DNA of 64,000 nt from an uncultured Desulfovibrionaceae bacterium (lineage in GTDB: Bacteria; Desulfobacterota; Desulfovibrionia; Desulfovibrionales; Desulfovibrionaceae). Under the pieces are notes generated by a model. It was not told the DNA's origin and searched no databases. It saw nothing but the letters and a program-made list of their open reading frames with translations. The stretch's first letter is position 1. Every line of letters begins with the position of its first letter. The stretch lies in assembly GCA_949299515.1 (NCBI GenBank), contig CASGAP010000014.1, forward strand, positions 56,840 through 120,839, written 5' to 3'. Positions 19,379 to 27,838 of the stretch are shown here, one piece after another. Made by a program: the position numbers and the translations under genes.

Positions 19379-20749
19379 TTAAAAGAACCGTGAATATCCT
19401 TGCAGGATAATAATGCCGATAATGAACGGCAGAATATAGGTGAGGTAGAAGCGTATGGCTTTGGGGAATTTTACCCCTGTTCCGGTGTCGGCTTCTTCCA
19501 CGAATTTATCAAAGCCCCAGCCTGAGCTGCGGGTGCAGAAAAGCAGCAGAATCAAACCGCCAAGCGGCAGAATATTGTTGCTGACGATGAAATCCAGCAG
19601 GTCAAGAACAACCGTGCCTTCGCCGAACGGCGCAATGAAGCTCCAAACGTTGAAGCCTAAAATGCAGGGCAGGATAAGGAAAATCATCATGCCGAAGTTG
19701 ATATTGATGGATTTTTTTCTGCTCCAGTGCAGGGCGTCCATGCTGTAGGCAATAATGCTTTCCATAACGCCGACCACGGTGGTAAGCGCCGCAAAGGCCA
19801 TGAAAATAAAGAAGAGCGTCCCCCAGAATTCTCCGCCGTTCATTTCGTTGAATACGTTGGGCAGGGTAATGAAAATAAGGCTGGGGCCCGCATTGGGTTC
19901 TACGCCGAAGGTGAAGCAGGCGGGGAAAATGATAATGCCTGCCATAAAAGCCACAAAGGTATCCAAAGCGCCGATGCACAGGGCTTCGCCGGTAAGGGAT
20001 TTGTCTTTGTTGAGGTATGAGCCGAAAATCATCATGCCGCCCATGCCGACGCTGAGGGTAAAGAAGGCTTGGTTCATGGCATCGTTAAGCATATTGAAGA
20101 AGCCGGCTTCCTGGATTTTGGAGAAATCGGGCGCAAGGTAGAAGGCAAGTCCTTCCTTTACGCCGGAAAGCGTCAGGGAGTGGCCTGCAAGCACGATAAT
20201 AAGGAAAAGCAGACCGAGCATCATAAGCTTGACATAGCGTTCAATGCCTTTCTGCACGCCCAGTGCGCAGATAATATAGCTGATTACGGTAACAATGACA
20301 GCCCAAAAATACATGGGCAGCGGTTCCTGCAGCATAGCGCCGAAATAAGAGCCCACTTCCTGCGGTGTAAGCGGAGCAAGTGTGCCTATGGCGATATTGT
20401 AGCAGTAGCTTAAGAGCCAGCCTGCAAGCGGTATGTAGAACATCATCAGGATAACCGGACCGGCGTAGCCGAACCAGCTGAACATACGCCATGTTTTGTT
20501 GGGGCTGAGTTCATGATAGCAGCGAGCCATGGTTTTTTGGGAGGCACGGCCTGCGGAAAATTCCATAACCATAATGGGCAGGCTTACGGCAAGAAGAAAG
20601 AAGAAGTAAGCGACAAGGAAAAGCAGTCCGCCGTATTTTCCTACAATGTACGGAAAGCGCCAGACGTTTCCGAGCCCGATTGCGCAGCCTGCGGAAAGGA
20701 GCAGAAATCCTAACCGCGTGGCAAGCTGATCTCGTGATTGTTTACTCAT
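19379..20749 (-). CDS. NSS-family sodium-dependent amino-acid transporter (copy 1)
   Basis: Sodium symporter of the neurotransmitter:sodium symporter family. The 456 residues carry the helix-1 signature GCAIGLGNVWRFPY (sodium and substrate site) and the helix-6/8 regions NQAFFTLSVG and ALTTVVGVMES, with 11-12 membrane helices. Bacterial relatives such as LeuT, MhsT and TnaT import hydrophobic or aromatic amino acids; the substrate cannot be read from sequence. It lies 27 bases downstream of a close paralogue of identical length, without a terminator in between, and ends in the same LQGYSRFF tail. Confidence 0.93.
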   Translation of the reverse strand: MSKQSRDQLATRLGFLLLSAGCAIGLGNVWRFPYIVGKYGGLLFLVAYFFFLLAVSLPIMVMEFSAGRASQKTMARCYHELSPNKTWRMFSWFGYAGPVILMMFYIPLAGWLLSYCYNIAIGTLAPLTPQEVGSYFGAMLQEPLPMYFWAVIVTVISYIICALGVQKGIERYVKLMMLGLLFLIIVLAGHSLTLSGVKEGLAFYLAPDFSKIQEAGFFNMLNDAMNQAFFTLSVGMGGMMIFGSYLNKDKSLTGEALCIGALDTFVAFMAGIIIFPACFTFGVEPNAGPSLIFITLPNVFNEMNGGEFWGTLFFIFMAFAALTTVVGVMESIIAYSMDALHWSRKKSININFGMMIFLILPCILGFNVWSFIAPFGEGTVVLDLLDFIVSNNILPLGGLILLLFCTRSSGWGFDKFVEEADTGTGVKFPKAIRFYLTYILPFIIGIIILQGYSRFF

Positions 20750-20776
20750 AGTCAGTCCTTAGTTGCTATGTATTGG

Positions 20777-22147
20777 CTAGAAGAAACGGGAATATCCCTG
20801 CAGGAATACAAAAAGCATGATGGCGGGCAGGATGTAACTTAAGTAAAAACGTAAGTAACGGGGGAATTTCATGCCCTCGCCCGTATTTGCTTCCTCCAGG
20901 AATTTGTCGTATCCCCAGCCGTAGCGGCTGGTGCAGAAAATAAGGAATATGAAAGAACCTATGGGCAGCATATTGTTGCTGATGATAAAGTCTTCCAAAT
21001 CCAAAATGGTTGAGCCTTCGCCGAAAGGCGCCACGCTTGACCAGATATTGAAGCCGAAAATGCACGGGAGCATAAGAACGGTGATGGAAATGCCCGTGAT
21101 GATTGTGGCTTTTTTCCGTGACCATTCGTGCACGTCCATATAATAGGAAATAATGTTTTCAAATACGGCGATAACCGTGGTAAGCGCCGCCGCGGACATG
21201 AAAATAAAGAACAGCGTGCCCCAAAATTCGCCGCCGCGCATTTCGTTGAATACGTTGGGCAGGGTAATGAAAATAAGGCCGGGACCAGCATTGGGTTCAA
21301 TGCCGTAGGTAAAGCAGGCAGGGAAAATGATAACGCCGGCCATAAGGGCTACAAAGGTGTCAAGCCCTACAATGTATACGGCTTCGCCGGTAAGCGCTTT
21401 GCTTTTGTTGAGGTAAGAGCCGAAAATCAGCATGGCGCCTATGCCGACGCTGAGGGTGAAGAAGGCTTGGTTCATGGCGTCGTTAATCATATTGAAGAAG
21501 CCCGCTTCCATAACTCTGTCCCATGCGGGGGCAAGATAAAATTTCATGCCTTCGCCGGCACCTGAAAGGGACAGGGAATTGCCCGCAAGAACAATAATCA
21601 GAAGAAGCAGTCCCAGCATAAGGAGCTTTACGCATTTTTCCACGCCTTTCTGCACGCCGAGGGAGCACACGCCGACGCCGATGGCCACAACAAGCAATGA
21701 CCAGCCAATCATGGGCACAGGTTCAGAAAGCATGGTGCCGAAAAATCCCGCAACTTCCTGCGACGGCAGGTTCAGGGCGCCGCTGGCCGTATGCCAGCAG
21801 TAGGCGATGAGCCAGCTGGAAACCGGCACGTAAAACATCATAAGAATAGTGGAGCCGATAAGTGCCCAGCAGCCGAATTTATGCCATTTGGTGCCTATGG
21901 GTTCAAGCATATGCAGGGCATTGCCCATATTCTTTCTGGACGCGCGGCCCACGGCAAATTCCATAATGATTATCGGCAGGCCCACGGCCACCAAAAAGAA
22001 AAAGTAGGTTGCCAAAAAATACGCGCCCCCGTAAAGGCCCGCGATGTACGGAAAGCGCCAAACGTTGCCAAGACCGATTGCGCAGCCGGCCGAAAGCAGC
22101 AAAAAGCCCAGCCTGGTTGCAAGTTCCTCTCTGGTTTGTTTTGTCAT
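20777..22147 (-). CDS. NSS-family sodium-dependent amino-acid transporter (copy 2)
   Basis: Second NSS transporter, also 456 residues and alignable without large gaps to the one downstream, with the same N-terminal signature (GCAIGLGNVWRFPY) and the same C-terminal octapeptide. Differences cluster in the loops after helix 2 (GRASRKNMGNALHMLEP against GRASQKTMARCYHELSP) and in helices 3-5, so substrate range may differ. The pair is a tandem duplication, probably co-transcribed, and separated from the upstream NhaC gene by a terminator. Confidence 0.93.
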   Translation of the reverse strand: MTKQTREELATRLGFLLLSAGCAIGLGNVWRFPYIAGLYGGAYFLATYFFFLVAVGLPIIIMEFAVGRASRKNMGNALHMLEPIGTKWHKFGCWALIGSTILMMFYVPVSSWLIAYCWHTASGALNLPSQEVAGFFGTMLSEPVPMIGWSLLVVAIGVGVCSLGVQKGVEKCVKLLMLGLLLLIIVLAGNSLSLSGAGEGMKFYLAPAWDRVMEAGFFNMINDAMNQAFFTLSVGIGAMLIFGSYLNKSKALTGEAVYIVGLDTFVALMAGVIIFPACFTYGIEPNAGPGLIFITLPNVFNEMRGGEFWGTLFFIFMSAAALTTVIAVFENIISYYMDVHEWSRKKATIITGISITVLMLPCIFGFNIWSSVAPFGEGSTILDLEDFIISNNMLPIGSFIFLIFCTSRYGWGYDKFLEEANTGEGMKFPRYLRFYLSYILPAIMLFVFLQGYSRFF

Positions 22148-22197
22148 GGTTCAAAAATCCTCTATAAAATACATCAAATGTCTATCACAGTCGGGCA

Positions 22198-22222
22198 GAA
22201 AAAACAATGAGCAAAATCATTG
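22198..22222 (-). terminator. terminator of the nhaC-like gene
   Basis: Minus-strand stem CAATGA/TCATTG with a six-base loop, followed by a T run. The stem overlaps the stop codon of the antiporter gene. Confidence 0.65.
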
Positions 22223-23533
22223 CTTAATTTTGGGAAAACCGAAAAGTATGGAGAGAATGACGGCAAGCCCCAGCAGCATGCAGTACCAGTTGTTCATGGC
22301 TATTTCCATGGGAGAAATTTTGGACAGGGAGCCTGCAAGCAAAAGTTGTGCTCCGTAGGGGATAAGCCCTTGGAAAACGCAGGAGGCCATGTCCAGTATG
22401 CTGGCGGAGCGGCGGGAATCTATGCCGTTTTTGTCTTTAATTTCTTTGGCAAGTCCGCCCGTCAGAATAATGGCCACCGTATTGTTGGCAAGGCAGATGT
22501 CCGCAAAGCTTACCAAAGCCGCAATGCTCCATTCCCCTGCTTTTTGGCGGTTTTTTCCGCTGCTGTTCTTGGCAAAGCGGTCAATTGCCTGCAGAACGTA
22601 GGCTATGCCCCCGTTATGCTTGATAAGTTCGCCCAGTCCGCCGAGCATCATGGATAAAATCATGATTTCGTTCATGCTGGCATAACCGTTGTACATTTCC
22701 TGACTGAAGGTCAGCAGCGTGTATCCCTCGATGGTGAAAACGCCGATAATGCCGCTGAACACAATGCCCGCAAGCAGTACGATAAAGACGTTAATGCCGC
22801 TGACGGCCATAACCAAAATGGCAATATAAGGAATGACTTTAATAAACTGGTAATCGTGTATTTCCACGGCAGACGGGCTGGAAGTGGTAAAATACAGCAA
22901 AATGAGCGTTATAAAGGCCGTGGGCAGGGCTATTTTGGAGTTGAAGATGAATTTGTCCTTCATTTCGCAGTCCTGCGTGCGGGTGGCGGCAATGGTTGTG
23001 TCGGAAATCATGGACAGGTTGTCCCCGAAAAGGGCGCCGCCGGCAATAACGCCGAGCATAAGGGCGGAGCTTATTTCCGTTTGTTCGCTGATGCCGAGGC
23101 CGATGGGCGCAATGGCGGCAATGGTTCCCATACTGGTTCCCATGGCTGTGGCAATGAACGCGGCGATAATGAAAAAGCCGGGAACAATGAAATCGACGGG
23201 AATAAGGGAAAGGCCGAAATTAACCGTGGCGTCGACCCCGCCTATGGATTTGGCAACCGTGGCAAATGCGCCTGCCATGATATAGATAAAGCTCATGGTG
23301 ATGATGTTGCTTTCGCCCACGCCCTGCAGAAACAGGGCAATGCTTTGGTTGAGCTTGCCTTTAAACTGTACGATGGCGATAACTATGGCAGGGATAATGG
23401 CAACCGTGGCGGAAAGCTGGTAAAAAGCCATATTGACGTTTTTAAATGTCAGATATGAGCCGGTGCCGATAAAAAGCACCAAAAATACTATAAGCGGCAA
23501 TAAAGCTGAAGCTTTCGGAGTCTGAGCGTTCAT
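22217..23533 (-). CDS. NhaC-family sodium/proton antiporter-like transporter
   Basis: Inner-membrane secondary transporter of the NhaC/IT superfamily, 438 residues with about 11 helices. Family features: MGTSMGTIAAIAPIGLGI, the GALFGDNLSMISDTTIAAT segment near residue 175 with conserved Asp pairs, and ALVSFADICLANNTVAIIL. NhaC relatives exchange sodium for protons or carry organic anions such as malate and lactate; the sequence does not decide. It sits upstream of two sodium-coupled amino-acid symporters, so sodium extrusion supporting them is a reasonable but unproven role. Confidence 0.88.
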   Translation of the reverse strand: MNAQTPKASALLPLIVFLVLFIGTGSYLTFKNVNMAFYQLSATVAIIPAIVIAIVQFKGKLNQSIALFLQGVGESNIITMSFIYIMAGAFATVAKSIGGVDATVNFGLSLIPVDFIVPGFFIIAAFIATAMGTSMGTIAAIAPIGLGISEQTEISSALMLGVIAGGALFGDNLSMISDTTIAATRTQDCEMKDKFIFNSKIALPTAFITLILLYFTTSSPSAVEIHDYQFIKVIPYIAILVMAVSGINVFIVLLAGIVFSGIIGVFTIEGYTLLTFSQEMYNGYASMNEIMILSMMLGGLGELIKHNGGIAYVLQAIDRFAKNSSGKNRQKAGEWSIAALVSFADICLANNTVAIILTGGLAKEIKDKNGIDSRRSASILDMASCVFQGLIPYGAQLLLAGSLSKISPMEIAMNNWYCMLLGLAVILSILFGFPKIKQ

Positions 23534-23864
23534 GCGTTCTCCTTTTTAAGCGGAAAATATACCCGTATACCTATATCAAAATATCTTAATATGCAAGAAA
23601 ATTGTAACATTTTTGCAAAATTTAAAAAAATACTTGTTTATTTTGCGTCTTATGTTTTTTGCGGTTTTGTTTTTTTGGGTGGCGGCAGCTTTTGGCTGTT
23701 TTTGTTTCGGGAAAATGAATACATAAATTTTGAAAAACAGCGGAATATTGCCGTATTTTTTGCAAAATACAAAAAAACGGACAGATTTTTTTGTTTACAA
23801 AAATGTTACGTATGGTGTGGAGCAGACAAAAATGTGCATAAAAAAAGCACCCGAAGGTGCTTTT
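23534..23864. other. A/T-rich spacer, 331 bases, no gene seen
   Basis: Leader of the nhaC-like gene (ribosome site AAGGAG before 23533) and a long A/T-rich stretch. The short sequence TTTTGCAAAAT occurs twice, near 23612 and 23758, each with a following poly-A stretch. A plus-strand open frame starting at 23591 has phenylalanine-rich, low-complexity content and runs into the antisense of the next gene, so I do not call it. The spacer ends in the terminator at 23841. Confidence 0.6.
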
Positions 23865-23866
23865 TT
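23841..23866 (-). terminator. terminator of the TAXI-TRAP operon
   Basis: Stem GCACC/GGTGC with a CGAA loop, extended by A/T pairs, with T run on the minus strand directly after the stop codon of the gene at 23865. Works by symmetry in either direction. Confidence 0.8.
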
Positions 23867-24362
23867 AACGTTTATGCCGCGGTTTTCGCTGGTGAATGCG
23901 GTAATTTTCGTGGAAAGCGCGCAGTCTGCGTTGAATGCGTTCCACACGCCGGGTAATTTCGCTGAGACCGAAATATCCGACGGAAGCAAAAATGCCGAAA
24001 GCCGCAACCAAAATAGCGCTGAGAATAAGCAGTTCGTTGTAGGTTCTGTCGTCCGATGTCGTCTGCCACAGCAGGAAAATGCAGGCAATGCAGCCGCCGA
24101 ACCATAAAATGTGGCCGCAGAGTTTTAAAAACTGTTCAAGGGGCGCATGGTTGTACGGGTTGATTTCGGAAAGTCCCTGCCAGTCGCGGCTGCCGCATTC
24201 CGGGCAGCGTGCCAAAAATTCCGGGAATACGGTTTTGCATTTGGAGCATACAAGCACCGGCTCTTTGCCGTGTTTCTGCAGGCGGCGCTTTTTCTGGAGG
24301 GTATGGATGGGCTTGTTCAGTTTGGGAATGGCATTTTTGTGGGCAAGTTTAGCGGTTCGCAT
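23865..24362 (-). CDS. zinc-ribbon protein with two membrane helices, function unknown
   Basis: A 165-residue protein that I cannot assign. After a basic N-terminus it has a CxxC...CxxC zinc ribbon (CSKC at about 39, CPEC at about 53), then two hydrophobic helices (about residues 82-101 and 110-133) and a strongly basic Arg-rich tail (RRVERIQRRLRAFHENYRIHQRKPRHKR). The start has a near-perfect AAAGGAGG. It follows the TRAP permease by ten bases, so it is co-transcribed with a transporter and may be an accessory or assembly factor. That role is inference from position only. Confidence 0.82.
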   Translation of the reverse strand: MRTAKLAHKNAIPKLNKPIHTLQKKRRLQKHGKEPVLVCSKCKTVFPEFLARCPECGSRDWQGLSEINPYNHAPLEQFLKLCGHILWFGGCIACIFLLWQTTSDDRTYNELLILSAILVAAFGIFASVGYFGLSEITRRVERIQRRLRAFHENYRIHQRKPRHKR

Positions 24363-24372
24363 ACGTCCTCCT

Positions 24373-26478
24373 TTATATTTGTCCGAATTTCGGAGCTTTT
24401 AAAGGTTTTACCAGGTTAGGACGTTTTTTCTGCATAACGTAAACCAGCGCCATAAGGACGCCGCCTATCGCAAATCCCGCATAGCGGTATTCGTAGGGCA
24501 GGACAAAGCCGGTGATCAGGAAGGGGTTCAGGAATAAAACCGTACACAAAGCAAGCATGATTTTTTCAGGCGTGTTGCTTGCGTTCACAAACCAGCCCTG
24601 CGTAAAGGAAGCAAAACAGATTGCGCCGAGGCAGGTCATGGCAAATAGGAAAAATGCCAGCGGTATGGAGTGGATATTCCAGAGAATGATGTCATGGTTG
24701 AAGAAGAACATGAGCGGCAGAATGGCTGTGCGTATGTCGTACCAAAAGCCCTGAATGCCCGTGGCAATGGGAGAGGCTTCGGCAATGGCCGCGCCGGCAT
24801 AGGCGGCAAGGCCGACAGGCGGCGTATCGTCCGCCAAAATGCCGAAATAGAAGCAGTACAGGTGGGCGGCAAGAAGCGGCACGGCAAGGTCAAGGCCGTG
24901 AATGTCCACGTTGGAGGCAAGGCGAACCAAAATAGGCGCGGTCAAAGAGGCCATAATGATATAGTTTGCCGTGGTGGGCAGCCCCATGCCGAGCAGCAGG
25001 CTGGCAATGGCGGTAATGGCAAGCAGGAGTATGATGTTGTTCATGGAAAGAATTTCCACAAAGGTCGTGATCTGCTGGCCGAGGCCGAGGGAAATGCAGC
25101 CAACGATAATGCCCGCGCAGGCTGTGGCAAGGGCAACGCCCGCCATATTGGTGGCGCCTGCGGAAAGGGACAGCAGCCATTCTTTGAAACCGATTTTAAA
25201 GCCTTCCCAGCGGGAATAGCCCATAAGCCGCGCCCGTACGACATGGGTGCCTATCATCATGACGCTCAGTACGCAGATAGCTCTGAAAACGCTCATTTCT
25301 GCGGAGTGCTGTACAATGATGAGTTCATACAGAAGCATACAGATAGGAATCAAAAATACCCAGCCCTCCTTGAGGGTTTCTTTGGCGTCCGGCAGAGCGG
25401 ATTTGGGCAGTCCCTGCATACCGAGCTTGCAGGCTTCCACATGGGTAATCCAAAGCAGGGCAACGTAGGAGGCAAAGGCGGGAATGGCTGCTGCTTTGGC
25501 AACTTCGATATAAGGAATGTTTACGTATTCCGCGATAATAAAAGCGGCAGCGCCCATAACCGGCGGAGCGAGCTGTCCGTTGGTGGAAGCGGCAACTTCA
25601 ATGGCGGCTGCCTTGGTTGCGGGGTATCCCATTTTTTTCATGAGCGGAATGGTGAAGGTTCCGGTAGTTACCACGTTGGCGATACTGGAGCCGGAAATCA
25701 TGCCGGTAAGGGCTGAACCCAAAACGGCGGCTTTGGCAGCACCTCCGCGGAAGCGTCCGAGGCCGGCAATGGCAAGGCGGATAAAGAACTGGCCGCCGCC
25801 TGCGCGTTCAAGCATGGTGCCGAAGAGCACAAAAAGGAAAACAACGGTGGCGGAAACCTGCAAAGGCACGCCGTAAACGCCTTCGGAGTCCATAGTCATC
25901 TGCGAAATGAAACGGGAAACCGTGGCGCCTTTGAAAGCCAGGAAGTCCGGCAGGTACGGGCCGGAAAAAACATAGAAAATAAACACAACGGCAATAACGG
26001 GCAGTGCGGGGCCGATAACGCGGCGCGTGGCTTCCAGAAGAAGCACGATAAGCAAAAAGCCGAAAACCATGTCGCGGGTCAGCGGCAGGCCTGCGCGGGA
26101 AGCGATGCCCACATAGTCCAGCACGATGTACAGGGCGGAAAAAGCGGCAAAAATTGCGAAAATATAATCAATAATGGTAACCCTGTTCATGGCAAGGAGT
26201 ATGCGTTTGTCCCAGTCGCCCGCTTGGCCTTGTTTGAGCATGGGAATATTGAGGTATACCAAACTGATGGCAAAGGTTAGGTGGATTGCACGGACAAAGA
26301 TGGAGTCGATGAGGATAAAGCCTGCGGAGGCAAGCTGGAACAAAGACCACATCAGCCCGATAATTACGGTAAGATTTTCAGTAAAGCCGGAACCTTCGCC
26401 GCGCAGGCCGTGTTCCACTTTGAGCATTTCCTCGCGGTAGGAATCCGGTTTAAATTCTGATTCTTTCTTTTTTTTCAT
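24373..26478 (-). CDS. fused TRAP transporter permease (4TM/12TM), TAXI type
   Basis: Membrane component of a tripartite sodium-dependent transporter. At 701 residues it fuses the small (DctQ-like, four helices, first ~170 residues) and large (DctM-like) subunits, as is usual for TAXI systems. Conserved large-subunit stretches are visible (GGAAKAAVLGSALTGMISGSS, NGQLAPPVMGAAAFIIAEY, LGMGLPTTANYI, ADDTPPVGLAAYAGAAI). The partner receptor lies just upstream, with a strong hairpin in the 80-base gap. Substrates of TAXI systems are mostly carboxylates or amino acids; not determinable here. Confidence 0.95.
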   Translation of the reverse strand: MKKKKESEFKPDSYREEMLKVEHGLRGEGSGFTENLTVIIGLMWSLFQLASAGFILIDSIFVRAIHLTFAISLVYLNIPMLKQGQAGDWDKRILLAMNRVTIIDYIFAIFAAFSALYIVLDYVGIASRAGLPLTRDMVFGFLLIVLLLEATRRVIGPALPVIAVVFIFYVFSGPYLPDFLAFKGATVSRFISQMTMDSEGVYGVPLQVSATVVFLFVLFGTMLERAGGGQFFIRLAIAGLGRFRGGAAKAAVLGSALTGMISGSSIANVVTTGTFTIPLMKKMGYPATKAAAIEVAASTNGQLAPPVMGAAAFIIAEYVNIPYIEVAKAAAIPAFASYVALLWITHVEACKLGMQGLPKSALPDAKETLKEGWVFLIPICMLLYELIIVQHSAEMSVFRAICVLSVMMIGTHVVRARLMGYSRWEGFKIGFKEWLLSLSAGATNMAGVALATACAGIIVGCISLGLGQQITTFVEILSMNNIILLLAITAIASLLLGMGLPTTANYIIMASLTAPILVRLASNVDIHGLDLAVPLLAAHLYCFYFGILADDTPPVGLAAYAGAAIAEASPIATGIQGFWYDIRTAILPLMFFFNHDIILWNIHSIPLAFFLFAMTCLGAICFASFTQGWFVNASNTPEKIMLALCTVLFLNPFLITGFVLPYEYRYAGFAIGGVLMALVYVMQKKRPNLVKPLKAPKFGQI

Positions 26479-26521
26479 ACATTACCCTTTAAATAAAAAC
26501 GTGCAAAGCTGCCTTTGCCAT

Positions 26522-26547
26522 AAAAAAGGGGGGAATTATCCCCCCTT
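26522..26547 (-). terminator. terminator or attenuator between TAXI receptor and permease
   Basis: Stem AAGGGGGG/CCCCCCTT with a six-base loop and six T on the minus strand, placed between the receptor stop (26560) and the permease start (26478). A partial stop here would yield more receptor than permease, as commonly needed for TRAP systems. Confidence 0.8.
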
Positions 26548-26559
26548 GTGCAGGAGAAT

Positions 26560-27543
26560 TTATTTAATCAGTCCTACTTCTTTATAGTAGCGTTCTGCGC
26601 CCGGATGCAGGGGAGCAGAAAGGCCTTCGAGCATTCCTTCCTTGGTGAGGTTGGCAAGAGCCGGATGCAGGGTCCGCAGTTCTTCAAGATTTTCAAATAC
26701 GGCTTTGGTAAGGTTGTAAACCGTTTCTTCGTCAATGTTGGCGGAAGTGATAAGGGTTGCCTTCATGCCTACGGTGCTGATTTTGCCTTCTGCGGCATTG
26801 GTGGCTTCAGGATACTGCGTCATGTCGATAACGTCCATGGAGTAGTAGGGAGCCATGGCAAAAAGCTCTTTAATTTCGGGAATGGCTACGATGCGTGCTT
26901 TTCTCATGCCTGCGGTGGCTTCTTTAATGTTTCCGTTGGGGTGGCCCACTGTGTAGAAGAAACCGTCAATGCGGCCGTCCTGCATCATGCGCGGGGCGTC
27001 GGCGGCTTTCAGGCTTTCGGCTTTGAAATCTTTTTCGTAGTTGATGCCGAGGGCGTTGAAAATGTCAATGGCGTTTTGGCGGTTGCCGGAACCGGGGTTG
27101 CCGATGTTGATAACTTTGCCTTTGACGTCGTTAATGGTTTTAATGCCTGAATCTTCGGCTACGACAAAGGTAATCATTTCCGGAGCCAGGGAGAAAACGG
27201 AACGGAGTTCTTTAATGGGTTTTCCTTCCCATTCGCCTTTGCCGTTGTAGGCCAGGTATTGGCTGTCGGCCTGGGCGATGCCGAAATCAAGGTTGCCGCC
27301 TTTTACGGCGTTGATATTGAAAATGGAGGCGCCTGTTGCTTCCGCGGTGGCTTTAATGCCGAATTCGTCAAAGCGGTCGTTGACGATTTTGGCTATGGCG
27401 CCGCCGGTCGGGTAATATACGCCGGTAATGCCGCCGGTGCCGATGGTGATAAAGGTTGTTTTGGCTTCTGCAAGCTGCGCAGGAGCGAAACACATTCCAA
27501 GACCCAATAAAGCTAATGCAAAGCGGTTGAATAATTTATGCAT
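26560..27543 (-). CDS. TAXI-family TRAP transporter solute receptor
   Basis: Periplasmic substrate-binding protein of a TRAP-TAXI transporter. It has a signal peptide (residues 1-27, cut near AEAK) and the family hallmark ITIGTGGITGVYYPTGGAIAKIVND at the mature N-terminus, then VEATGASIFNIN-like, FGIAQADSQY and the NIGNPGSGNRQNA segment. Length of 327 is normal. The ATG at 27543 follows GGAGG. It is the first gene of the operon receptor-permease-zinc ribbon protein. Confidence 0.95.
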   Translation of the reverse strand: MHKLFNRFALALLGLGMCFAPAQLAEAKTTFITIGTGGITGVYYPTGGAIAKIVNDRFDEFGIKATAEATGASIFNINAVKGGNLDFGIAQADSQYLAYNGKGEWEGKPIKELRSVFSLAPEMITFVVAEDSGIKTINDVKGKVINIGNPGSGNRQNAIDIFNALGINYEKDFKAESLKAADAPRMMQDGRIDGFFYTVGHPNGNIKEATAGMRKARIVAIPEIKELFAMAPYYSMDVIDMTQYPEATNAAEGKISTVGMKATLITSANIDEETVYNLTKAVFENLEELRTLHPALANLTKEGMLEGLSAPLHPGAERYYKEVGLIK

Positions 27544-27838
27544 TGCTGCCTCCGTAAAATAAAGTGCTGAAAACAGATTAACAGTATTGTTATTTGTTTT
27601 TACAAAAATGTTTTATCAAAAAAAAATCCCCAGTGCAAGGGGATATGTGTTTTTCTGTGATTGTTAGATAATATCTTGATATAATAAACTATATTTTTGG
27701 AACAGCTTGTATTTTTTACGTTTTTGCCATAGATTTCAGAAAAAATGCATACATTGCACAGAATTGTCTGCCCTGGCACAAAGGAGATTTTTAATGACAA
27801 AAATGTAAAATTGTTCTGCCGCAGCAACAAAATTTTTG
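27544..27838. other. A/T-rich spacer, no gene supported
   Basis: Contains the leader of the TAXI receptor gene, the terminator at 27618-27644 and about 190 bases of 3' region of the thiolase gene. On the plus strand a perfect AAAGGAG at 27780 is followed by ATG ACA AAA ATG TAA, a four-residue frame that leads nowhere. I see no coding evidence and no clear promoter for it. Confidence 0.6.
27618..27644 (-). terminator. terminator downstream of the TtuA-like gene
   Basis: Stem ATCCCC/GGGGAT, loop AGTGCAA, with nine T on the minus strand. It lies about 190 bases beyond the stop codon at 27839, giving an unusually long 3' untranslated region. Confidence 0.65.

Noticed and set aside
23591..23956. 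121-codon plus-strand frame upstream of the nhaC-like gene
   Set aside because: Low-complexity Phe/Lys-rich sequence in an A/T-rich gap that runs antisense into the zinc-ribbon gene and its terminator.
27776..27792. CTGGCAC as a possible sigma-54 element
   Set aside because: No GC dinucleotide at the required 12-base distance, and no gene on that strand behind it.
27780..27809. Perfect ribosome site followed by a four-residue frame (MTKM)
   Set aside because: Too short to judge, with no promoter or downstream gene on that strand; could be a remnant but cannot be supported.
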